12,930 bases of DNA from CAZBBB01 sp964490005 (GTDB lineage: Bacteria; Planctomycetota; B15-G4), in the NCBI GenBank assembly GCA_964490005.1, contig CAZBBB010000092.1, forward strand, positions 1-12,930, given 5' to 3'. The translations under genes and the position numbers were made by a program. The notes beneath the pieces are model-generated. The model was given only the letters and a program-made list of their open reading frames with translations, made no database searches and was not told where the DNA came from. Positions within the stretch are counted from its first letter, which is position 1, and each line of letters begins with the position of its first letter. Positions 7,301 to 12,930 of the stretch are shown here, piece after piece.

Positions 7301-10000
7301 GTGGGTTGGTTGGGCGCGCTGCTCGGCGAGATCCTGCGCGAGCAGGGCCCGCCCGAACTCTTCGACACGGTCGAGCGCGCGCGCCACGCCGCGCGGGCCC
7401 GGCATCGCGCCGGCGCGGCCGCGCGGTCCCCGGCGCAGGCCGATGCGCGGCTCGCCTCCGTCCTGTCCGGCCTGCAGCCGGCGCTCGCGCTCGAGGTCGT
7501 GCGCGCCTTCTCGGCCTATTTCGGGCTGGTCAACATGGCCGAGCGCGTGCACCGCATCCGGCGTCGCGTCGACACCCGCCGCGCCGGGCGGGCCCAGCGC
7601 GGCAGCTTCCTCGCCGTGCTGCAGACCCTGGCGGCGAACGGCGTGACGCTGGCGCAGCTGCGCGCGCGGCTGGCCGGCCTGCACGTCGAGCCGGTCTTCA
7701 CCGCGCACCCGACCGAGGCCGTCCGCCGCACGCTGCTCAAGAAGGACCAGCGCATCGCGCGCGCGCTGGTCGAGCGCTTCCAGCGGACGCAGGCCGCTCC
7801 CGAAGAGGAGGCCGCGCTGGCCGAGCGCATCGCGCTCGAGATCGCCTCCGGCTGGCAGACCGAGGAGCAGTTGCGCGAGCAGCCGACGGTCGCCGAGGAG
7901 GTCGAGCACGTGCAGTTCTTCCTCGTCGACGTGCTCTACCGCATCGTGCCCGCGCTGCACGAGCAGCTCGAGAGCGCGGCGCAGGCCGTGTACGGCGAGC
8001 GCCTCGGGCTCGAGCGACCGCTCGTGCGCTTCGGCTCGTGGGTCGGCGGCGACATGGACGGCAACCCGAACGTCGGCGCCGACACCCTGCGCGCCACGCT
8101 CGGCCGGCACCTGCAGCTCGTGCTGCGCCGCTACCGGGCCGAGGTGCAGACCCTGTTCGAGCACCTCTCGCAGTCGACCTCGCGCGTGGCCGTCGACGCC
8201 GCGGTGCTCGAGCGCGTCGAGGCATACCGCGCGCTGCTGCCCGAGGCCTTCGCGGCGATCCCGGCGCGCTACCACGAGATGCCCTACCGGCTGCTGCTGT
8301 GGCTGGTGTCCGAGCGGCTCACGCGCAGCGGCCGCGGCGAGAGCGGCGGCTACCGTCAGCCCGCGGAGTTCCGCGCGGATCTCGCGCTGATCGAGCGCAG
8401 CCTCGCGGCGCACGCCGGCGCGCGCGCCGGGCGGGCGCTGGTCGGCCGGCTGCTGATCCGGCTCGATACTTTCGGCTTCCATCTCGCGAAGCTCGACGTG
8501 CGGCAGGACGCCGAGGTGCACCGGCGCGTCGTGGGCGAACTGCTCGGGCGCCCCGACTTCGCCGAACTGCCGTCGGCCGAGCGCGCGCGGCAGCTCGCCC
8601 GGGCTCTGACCGCGCCGACCGCGGAGCCGACGGCCGCGCTCTCGGACGAAGCGCGCGCCACGCTCGACGTCTTTGCCGCGCTGCACGAGGGCCGCGAGCG
8701 GCACGGGCCCGACGCCGTCGGCACCTACGTCATCAGCATGGCCCGCGGGCCCGACGACGCGCTCGCCGTGCTGTGGCTCGCGCATCGCGGCGGCCTGACC
8801 GACGAGCGCGGGGCCGTGCCGCTCGACATCACGCCGCTGTTCGAGACCGTCGACGATCTCGAACGCGCGCCGGACACGCTGCGCGCGCTCGTGACGGACC
8901 CGGCCTACGCCGCCCACCTCGCCCGGCGCGGCGGGCGGCAACTCGTCATGCTCGGCTACTCCGACAGCAACAAGGACGGCGGCGTGGCCGCCTCGCGCTG
9001 GGCGCTGCAGCGCGCGCAGGTCGGGCTGGTCGCCGCGGCCGCCGACACGGGCATCGAACTGAGCTTCTTCCACGGCCGGGGCGGTTCGATCAGCCGCGGC
9101 GGCGGCAAGCCGCGCGACGCGATCCTGGCCGCGCCGACCGGCGCCGTGCGCGGCCGGACGCGCATGACGGAGCAGGGCGAGATCATCCACGACAAGTACG
9201 GCTTGCGCGGCATCGCGCTGCGGACGCTGGAGCTCGTGATCGGCGCGGTGCTCGAGCGCCCCGACGCGGCCGTCGCCGAGGACCTCGCGCGCCGCGCGCA
9301 GGGCCCCCTGCCGCGCGCCTTCACCGACGCGATGGACTGCATCGCGGCCGAAAGCCGGGCCGCCTACCGCGCGTTGGTGCACGACGATCCCGACTTCCCG
9401 ACCTTCTTCCGGCTCGCGACCCCCATCGACGTGATCGAGCGGCTGCGCATCGGCTCGCGTCCGGCGAAGCGGCGCGCGATGCGCGGCGTGGAAGACCTGC
9501 GCGCGATCCCCTGGGTCTTCGCCTGGACGCAGGCGCGCTTCGTGCTGCCGGGCTGGTACGGCGTCGGGTCGGGCCTCGCGGCCGCGCGCGAGCGACATGG
9601 TCTCGAGCGTCTGCGCGAGATGGCGCGCGACTGGCCCTTCTTCGCGGTCTTCCTCGCCGACGTCGAGATGGTGCTCGCGAAGGCCGACCTGGCGATCGCC
9701 GCGCGCTACGCCGCGCTCGCGGGCGAGGTCGGCGCGCGCCTCTTCCCGGTCGTGCGCGCCGAGCACGAGCGCACCTGCGCCGGCGTGCTCGAAGTCATCG
9801 AGCAGCGGGCGCTGCTCGACCGCGATCCGACGCTGCAGCGCGCGATCCGGCTGCGCAACCCCTACGTCGACCCGATGAGCTTCGTGCAGGCCGAGCTGCT
9901 CGCCCGGTGGCGCGCGGGCGACCGGCAGGACGCGTTGCTCGAGCGCGTGCTGGGCCAGACCGTCCGCGGCATCGCCCGCGGCCTGCAGAACACCGGCTGA
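7301..10000 (+). CDS. ppc: Phosphoenolpyruvate carboxylase (true N-terminus probably upstream, see evidence)
   Basis: From the GTG at 7301 the product is 899 residues. PEP carboxylase adds bicarbonate to PEP to form oxaloacetate, refilling the TCA cycle. Motifs: catalytic His136 in FTAHPTEA, GGDMDGNPN near residue 250, Lys558 in GYSDSNKDGG, Arg593 in the HGRGGS loop, AKADL, LRNPYVDP and the canonical C-terminal QNTG. The Lys of AKADL, Arg of LRNPY and Asn of QNTG correspond to E. coli aspartate-inhibition residues, so feedback control by aspartate/malate is likely. Homology begins before 7301: the same frame reads VYFAAKDRPLRRDV from 7262, and it is open back to a TGA at 7220-7222. The only possible earlier starts in that frame are CTG or ATC. 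Two ATGs (7219, 7222) lie in another frame; removing one G from GGG 7226-7228 would join them to ppc. Sequencing error, a one-base mutation or a rare CTG start at 7229 are all possible. Confidence 0.95.
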   Translation: MGWLGALLGEILREQGPPELFDTVERARHAARARHRAGAAARSPAQADARLASVLSGLQPALALEVVRAFSAYFGLVNMAERVHRIRRRVDTRRAGRAQRGSFLAVLQTLAANGVTLAQLRARLAGLHVEPVFTAHPTEAVRRTLLKKDQRIARALVERFQRTQAAPEEEAALAERIALEIASGWQTEEQLREQPTVAEEVEHVQFFLVDVLYRIVPALHEQLESAAQAVYGERLGLERPLVRFGSWVGGDMDGNPNVGADTLRATLGRHLQLVLRRYRAEVQTLFEHLSQSTSRVAVDAAVLERVEAYRALLPEAFAAIPARYHEMPYRLLLWLVSERLTRSGRGESGGYRQPAEFRADLALIERSLAAHAGARAGRALVGRLLIRLDTFGFHLAKLDVRQDAEVHRRVVGELLGRPDFAELPSAERARQLARALTAPTAEPTAALSDEARATLDVFAALHEGRERHGPDAVGTYVISMARGPDDALAVLWLAHRGGLTDERGAVPLDITPLFETVDDLERAPDTLRALVTDPAYAAHLARRGGRQLVMLGYSDSNKDGGVAASRWALQRAQVGLVAAAADTGIELSFFHGRGGSISRGGGKPRDAILAAPTGAVRGRTRMTEQGEIIHDKYGLRGIALRTLELVIGAVLERPDAAVAEDLARRAQGPLPRAFTDAMDCIAAESRAAYRALVHDDPDFPTFFRLATPIDVIERLRIGSRPAKRRAMRGVEDLRAIPWVFAWTQARFVLPGWYGVGSGLAAARERHGLERLREMARDWPFFAVFLADVEMVLAKADLAIAARYAALAGEVGARLFPVVRAEHERTCAGVLEVIEQRALLDRDPTLQRAIRLRNPYVDPMSFVQAELLARWRAGDRQDALLERVLGQTVRGIARGLQNTG

Positions 10001-10025
10001 GCGGCGGCGCGGCCGCGGCGCGCGG
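10001..10025. terminator. Short convergent gap between ppc and the E1-alpha gene
   Basis: Only 25 bases separate the two stop codons. They contain the self-complementary CGCGGCCGCG (10008-10017) but no T-tract. A terminator role for the convergent transcripts is possible but weakly supported. Confidence 0.2.
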
Positions 10026-11129
10026 TCAGAGCGGGAAGGCCCCTTCGTTGCTGCCGCCGCCGGTCTCGCGGCGCACCTGCTCGAGCTGCTCGGCGATGTG
10101 CGGCGGCATCGCGGCGTAGACGTCGGTGAAGAGCGTCTCGACGGCGGGCGGCGGGCTCTTCTCGGCGATCGCGATGGCGGCGTCGATCTCGGCCTTCTGC
10201 TCGGACTGGATGCGCTGGTCGAGCTCCTTGCTGACGAGCCCCTCGAGTTCGAGGTAGTTGCGGAAGCGCGCGATGGGATCGCGCTGCGCCCAGAGTTCGA
10301 ACTCGGCCTTGTCGCGGTAGCGCGTCGGGTCGTCGGAACTGCTGTGCCCCTCGAGCCGGTAGGTGATGGCCTCGATGAGCGTCGCGCCCCCGCCGTTGCG
10401 CGCGCGCTCGGCGGCCTCGGTCGTGGCGCGGTAGACGGCCAGCACGTCGTTGCCGTCGACCGCGATGCCCGGCATGCCGTAGGCCACGGCCTTGACCGCG
10501 ATGCCCTTGCTGGCGGTCTGCTTGCTGAAGGGCACGCTGATCGCGAACTGGTTGTTCTGGCAGAAGAAGATCGCCGGCACCTTGTGCACGCCGGCGAAGG
10601 TCAGCGCGCAGTGGAAGTCGGTCGAGCTCGTCGCGCCGTCGCCCATGTAGCCGAGCACGACCGTGTCGTGCTTCTTGATCTTGGCGGCCCAGGCCGTACC
10701 CATGGCCTGGTTGATTTGCGTGCCGATGACCGACGAGAGCGTGACGTAGTGCTTCTCGCCCGAACCGAAGTGGCAGGGCATCTGCCGGCCGTGCGCCTCG
10801 TCGAGGCCGCAACCCATGAGCTGCGCGACGTACTTCTCGAGCGGGTAGCCGCGCATGAGCAGCACCGCGCCCTCGCGCAGCGCCGGATAGACCCAGTCGC
10901 CCGGGCCCATCGCCGCGCCGCTGCCGACCGTCGCGGCCTCCTGTCCCTTGCAGGTGCCGTAGAAGCCGATGCGCCCCTGCCGCTGCAGCGCGAGCATGCG
11001 CGTGTCGAGGATGCGCACCGTGACCATCTGCCGATACAGCTCGACCATGCGCTCGGGCGCGATGTCGGGCACGAGATGCCCGTGCACCTTGCCCGACGGT
11101 TCGAGGACCTGCAGCAGCTTGGTGCTCAT
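10026..11129 (-). CDS. pdhA: 2-oxo acid dehydrogenase E1 component, alpha subunit (pyruvate or branched-chain type)
   Basis: The 367-residue product is the thiamine-diphosphate-binding alpha subunit of a heterotetrameric E1, which decarboxylates a 2-oxo acid and passes the acyl group to lipoyl-E2. The ThDP/Mg motif is GDG (163-165) through QNN (191-193). Residues RQGRIGFYGTCKGQEA (50-65), GRQMPCHFGS (114-123) and the active-site loop YRLEGHSSSDDPTRYR (257-272) are clear. GRQMP, HYVTLSS, the GHSSSDD loop and the TDVYAAMP near the C-terminus resemble branched-chain E1-alpha; DDPTRYR and VDGNDVLAVY are also common in pyruvate enzymes, so the substrate is unresolved and pdhA is a provisional symbol. 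The ATG at 11129 gives the normal N-terminus (MSTKLLQVL); an upstream ATG at 11195 would add an Arg/Pro-rich stretch. No E1-beta gene lies downstream: the next gene is convergent ppc. No strong Shine-Dalgarno is seen. Confidence 0.93.
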   Translation of the reverse strand: MSTKLLQVLEPSGKVHGHLVPDIAPERMVELYRQMVTVRILDTRMLALQRQGRIGFYGTCKGQEAATVGSGAAMGPGDWVYPALREGAVLLMRGYPLEKYVAQLMGCGLDEAHGRQMPCHFGSGEKHYVTLSSVIGTQINQAMGTAWAAKIKKHDTVVLGYMGDGATSSTDFHCALTFAGVHKVPAIFFCQNNQFAISVPFSKQTASKGIAVKAVAYGMPGIAVDGNDVLAVYRATTEAAERARNGGGATLIEAITYRLEGHSSSDDPTRYRDKAEFELWAQRDPIARFRNYLELEGLVSKELDQRIQSEQKAEIDAAIAIAEKSPPPAVETLFTDVYAAMPPHIAEQLEQVRRETGGGSNEGAFPL

Positions 11130-11227
11130 GAGCGGGTCCAGTCTAAGCGCGGCGAGGGGCGCGGGCGAGCGCCGGGGCCGGACGGCTCGAGCCACTCGTA
11201 ACGGCGGCGGCCCGCGGCCGTCCGCAT

Positions 11228-11280
11228 TCCGGAGTTCTTGACAACCCGAGGCACCGGAGGCACTCTCGCCGCCGACGGAT
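11228..11280 (-). pseudogene. Possible nrdR remnant (two out-of-frame fragments)
   Basis: The minus strand from 11280 to 11251 encodes IRRRRECLRC, which matches the end of the zinc-ribbon of the transcriptional repressor NrdR. One frame over, 11251 to 11228 encodes PRVVKNSG, similar to the start of the NrdR ATP-cone region (for example MPRVVKSND in E. coli). In a real NrdR about 15 residues including RFTTYE lie between them; here they are adjacent and in different frames, and I cannot find the N-terminal cysteine pair or the rest of the ATP-cone. This could be a decayed, internally deleted nrdR, or a coincidence helped by Arg-rich coding in GC-rich DNA. Confidence 0.25.
11238..11266 (+). promoter_or_regulatory. 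Candidate promoter for the NYN gene
   Basis: A perfect TTGACA (11238-11243) is followed after 17 bases by CACTCT (11261-11266), which matches only two positions of the -10 consensus. It would give a leader of roughly 190 bases to the NYN start. The -35 is striking in such GC-rich DNA, the -10 is poor, and it overlaps the NrdR-like stretch on the other strand. Confidence 0.22.
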
Positions 11281-11439
11281 CTGGAAGCACGACGACATCA
11301 CCAGGCCCCGCCGCATCGTCGACATCCAAGCGTGTCCGGAAACGGGCACCACGAGCGAACGGGCCGCTTCTTCCTGCTACAGCCGGCGCGTCGACGAGCT
11401 TCGACCCACCGCGTAACGCGACGCCGGGTCTACCGTCTC

Positions 11440-11463
11440 GATTCCCGACTCCGGACGGGAATC
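11440..11463 (+). promoter_or_regulatory. Hairpin covering the NYN ribosome binding region
   Basis: GATTCCCG (11440-11447) and CGGGAATC (11456-11463) are perfect reverse complements around an eight-base loop that itself contains the palindrome TCCGGA. The right arm ends on the base before the ATG at 11464, and its CGGGA is the only Shine-Dalgarno-like sequence available. As RNA it would hide the ribosome binding site; as DNA it could be an operator. Confidence 0.5.
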
Positions 11464-12078
11464 ATGACGAGCTTCGCATTGCTCATCGACGGCGGCTTCA
11501 TGCTCAAGCGCCTGCGGCACATCCGGCGCGGGCCTGCTGGCACCAGGGACGTTCTGGCCGAGTGCGCGCGCATCCGCCGGAGCGGCCCCCTCGCCGATCT
11601 CGACATGCTGCGCACGTACTTCTACGACGCGCCGCCCAGCATGGAGACCCTCGTCAATCCGGTCGACGGCTCGAGATTCGATCTGTCTCGCACTCCGCAG
11701 TACGCCGAGGCGCGACGCCTGCATGACGAACTCGAACTCCAGCCCGACTTCGCGTTGCGCATGGGCGTGCTCGATTGCCATGGATACTCGATGCAGGCCC
11801 GGGACATCGCCGACGTCATGACGCGCGGCGGAACGATCCGAGCCGGCGACGTGCGGCCTGCGCTCGTGCAGAAGGGCGTCGATCTGCGCCTCGGCCTCGA
11901 CATCGCGCGGCTGGCGCTGCGACGGCTGGTCGACACGGTCGTGATCGTGACCGGCGACAGCGACATGGTGCCGGCCTTCAAGTTCGCCCGCCGCGAGGGG
12001 CTGCGCGTGGTTCTCGATCACCTTGGCGCGCCGGTGAAGCGCGAACTCAAGGCGCACGTCGACCTCGTGCTGGGCTGA
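11464..12078 (+). CDS. NYN domain-containing protein (PIN-like nuclease fold, LabA/DUF88-type)
   Basis: The 204-residue product fits the NYN family, which shares the PIN-like RNase fold. The first strand is FALLIDGGFMLKRL with Asp9. Later come KGVDLRLGLDIARLAL (137-152; Asp140, Asp146), then VIVTGDSDMVPAFKFARREG (160-179; Asp165, Asp167) and a final VVLDHLG...LKAHVDLVL. These acidic residues form the expected metal site, so a metal-dependent RNase is likely, though this subfamily is poorly characterised. The ATG at 11464 begins exactly at the fold; the frame is open back to 11332 but that part is Arg-rich and not conserved. The gene lies antisense between the E2 and E1-alpha genes. GC looks lower than its neighbours (24 A/T in the first 60 bases from 11461), consistent with acquisition. 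No partner antitoxin, kinase or other defence gene is next to it. Confidence 0.88.
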   Translation: MTSFALLIDGGFMLKRLRHIRRGPAGTRDVLAECARIRRSGPLADLDMLRTYFYDAPPSMETLVNPVDGSRFDLSRTPQYAEARRLHDELELQPDFALRMGVLDCHGYSMQARDIADVMTRGGTIRAGDVRPALVQKGVDLRLGLDIARLALRRLVDTVVIVTGDSDMVPAFKFARREGLRVVLDHLGAPVKRELKAHVDLVLG

Positions 12079-12095
12079 GTCGCGCAAGTTTCGAG

Positions 12096-12123
12096 GCGGC
12101 GGTCGGGGGACCCGCCCCGCCGC
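12096..12123. terminator. GC-rich hairpin between converging NYN and E2 genes
   Basis: GCGGCG (12096-12101) pairs with CGCCGC (12118-12123) around a 16-base interior that can add G:C pairs (GGGG with CCC). It sits in the 51-base gap between two convergent stop codons and could terminate both transcripts. There is no T-tract. Confidence 0.35.
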
Positions 12124-12129
12124 GCGCGC

Positions 12130-12930
12130 TCAGGCCTCCTCGAACAGCATCAGGCCGGGGTTCTCGAGCAGGGCCTTGACGCGGTTCATGAAGCGCGCGC
12201 CCACGGCGCCGTCGACGACGCGGTGATCGAGCGAGAGCGAGAGCCACATGATGTCGCGCACCTCGATCTCGCCCTCGACCACCCAGGGCCGCTTGCGGAT
12301 CGCGTGCACGCCCATGATCGCCACCTCGGGCACGTTGATGATCGGCGTCGCGACCACGCCGCCGATGTTGCCGGCGTTGGTGATCGTGAAGGTGCCGCCG
12401 CCGACGTCGTCGGGCCGCGTCTTGCCGTCGCGCGCGCGCTCGGCCAGTTCGGCCAGCTCGGCGGCCAGCTCGAACATCGGCTTGCCGTCGGCGCCGCGCA
12501 CGACCGGGACGATCAGCCCGTTGGGCGTGTCGACCGCCACGCCGAGATTGATCTCCTTGTGCAGCACCAGCTCGGCGCGCTCCTCGTCGAGCGAGGCGTT
12601 GAGCAGCGGGAAGTCCTTGAGCGCCGCGCAGGTCGCCTTGAGGATGAAGGGCATGTAGGTGAGCTTGACGCCGCGCTCCTCGGCGCGGGCCTTGGCCGCG
12701 CCGCGCAGGCGCACCAGCTCGGTGACGTCGATCTCCTCGGCGTAGGTGAAATGCGCCGCCGTCTGCTTGGAGACGCGCATCTGCGCGGCGATGCGCTTGC
12801 GCAGGCCGCGCAGCGGCTGGCGCTCGTCGCCGGGCAGCTCGTGCGGGCGCGGGGCGACCACGCCCGCCGCGGGAGAGCCGGCGGGCGCCGCCATCGGGCG
12901 CGCGCCGCTCGCGGCCGCGGCCGCCGGGGC
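12130..12930 (-). CDS. 2-oxo acid dehydrogenase E2 component, acyltransferase catalytic domain (5' part beyond window)
   Basis: The visible 266 codons are the C-terminal part of a dihydrolipoyllysine acyltransferase; the frame is open to the right edge, so the lipoyl and probably peripheral-subunit-binding domains lie outside. The first ~25 codons are an Ala/Pro/Gly linker. The catalytic domain begins QPLRGLRKRIAAQM and contains KLTYMPFILKA, GVAVDTPNGLIVPVV, GGGTFTITNAGNIGG and the active-site DHRVVDGA (catalytic His codon at 12223-12225). It ends ENPGLMLFEEA. The enzyme moves the acyl group from its lipoyl arm to CoA. GTFTITNAGNIGG and the NPGLML ending resemble branched-chain E2 as well as pyruvate E2. 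The ATG at 12894 lies inside the linker and is not taken as the start. It is encoded on the same strand as E1-alpha but separated from it by the antisense NYN gene. Confidence 0.93.
   Translation of the reverse strand, partial: APAAAAASGARPMAAPAGSPAAGVVAPRPHELPGDERQPLRGLRKRIAAQMRVSKQTAAHFTYAEEIDVTELVRLRGAAKARAEERGVKLTYMPFILKATCAALKDFPLLNASLDEERAELVLHKEINLGVAVDTPNGLIVPVVRGADGKPMFELAAELAELAERARDGKTRPDDVGGGTFTITNAGNIGGVVATPIINVPEVAIMGVHAIRKRPWVVEGEIEVRDIMWLSLSLDHRVVDGAVGARFMNRVKALLENPGLMLFEEA

Larger units (their letters stand above)
11130..11463. other. 334-base gap between the E1-alpha and NYN gene starts
   Basis: The gap separates two divergent genes and holds no complete gene. What can be seen is a TTGACA hexamer (11238-11243, plus), NrdR-like peptide fragments on the minus strand (11228-11280), and a hairpin abutting the NYN start (11440-11463). 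Both strands have open frames of 60-160 codons here, but they are Arg/Pro/Ser-rich and resemble no family I know. Base composition is less GC-biased than in the flanking metabolic genes. Confidence 0.6.

Noticed and set aside
5621..9766. A minus-strand open frame extending upstream of lipB through lpd and opposite ppc
   Set aside because: Only its last 210 codons are LipB. The rest is low-complexity shadow coding from strong third-position GC bias, not a giant fusion protein.
10001..10025. NotI-like palindrome between ppc and E1-alpha as a strong terminator
   Set aside because: The stem is only five base pairs with no loop and no T-tract; GCGGCCGC is expected in DNA of this composition.
5626..10119. 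A plus-strand open frame of about 1,500 codons
   Set aside because: It runs antisense through lpd and then one frame off through ppc. No family is recognisable, while lpd and ppc in their own frames are full-length enzymes. Only its ATGs at 7219/7222 matter, for the ppc start problem.
11126..11352. Two minus-strand frames of about 65-70 codons upstream of E1-alpha as small genes
   Set aside because: No ribosome binding site or coherent fold; the only meaningful pieces are the short NrdR-like fragments, which are split between the two frames.
11228..11455. TCCGGA occurring three times (11228, 11335, 11450) at spacings of about 107 and 115 bases
   Set aside because: The flanking bases differ each time and CCGG is common in such GC-rich DNA, so I do not treat it as a repeat family or operator set.
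11238..11726. Plus-strand frame of 162 codons over the gap and the NYN start
   Set aside because: Ser/Pro/Arg-rich with no recognisable motif, and it overlaps the convincing NYN frame.
11464..12078. NYN gene as the toxin of a toxin-antitoxin pair or part of a defence island
   Set aside because: No small antitoxin-like gene adjoins it and all neighbours are core metabolic genes. A defence role cannot be supported from this window.

Overview
The window looks like a chromosomal segment of a very GC-rich member of the Planctomycetota. Three things point there: a secreted protein whose C-terminal half is a domain type I associate with planctomycete proteomes (ending in a WPxGxPAG...LQAWIVD...SNALRA pattern), a one-protein Ser/Thr kinase fused to a TPR sensor, and strong G/C preference at third codon positions. 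The lineage call is inference from these families, not from a marker gene.

Layout, left to right. On the minus strand, positions 1-5620 (upstream lpd ends at 5623) carry lpd (5623-7038), lipB (GTG start, 2 bases after lpd), mazG (4-base ATGA overlap with lipB), then a ~100-base gap with a hairpin, a secreted protein, and a large membrane-anchored Ser/Thr kinase/TolB-like/TPR protein that runs off the left edge. Facing away from lpd on the plus strand is ppc (PEP carboxylase), separated from lpd by a divergent regulatory region holding a perfect 12-bp inverted repeat. ppc converges on the E1-alpha gene of a 2-oxo acid dehydrogenase (10026-11129, minus). Next come a 334-base gap, a plus-strand NYN-domain nuclease gene (11464-12078), and the C-terminal half of the E2 acyltransferase (minus, cut by the right edge).

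Functionally most of the window is the pyruvate/branched-chain 2-oxo acid node: E1-alpha, E2 catalytic domain, E3 (lpd) and the octanoyltransferase LipB needed to lipoylate E2, with PEP carboxylase supplying oxaloacetate. E1-beta is not in the window. The E1-alpha and E2 sequences resemble branched-chain complexes at least as much as pyruvate complexes, so the substrate is open. MazG is a housekeeping NTP pyrophosphohydrolase apparently co-translated with LipB.

The unusual part is 11130-12078: an NYN nuclease gene sits in antisense orientation between the E2 and E1-alpha genes. It has a hairpin ending on the base before its ATG and a slightly lower GC content, and next to it is a short stretch that resembles broken pieces of NrdR. 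The start of ppc is also abnormal: homology extends upstream of the first usable in-frame start, and a one-base change in a GGG run would restore a normal ATG start. I found no CRISPR array, tRNA, rRNA, transposase or recognisable multi-gene defence system.
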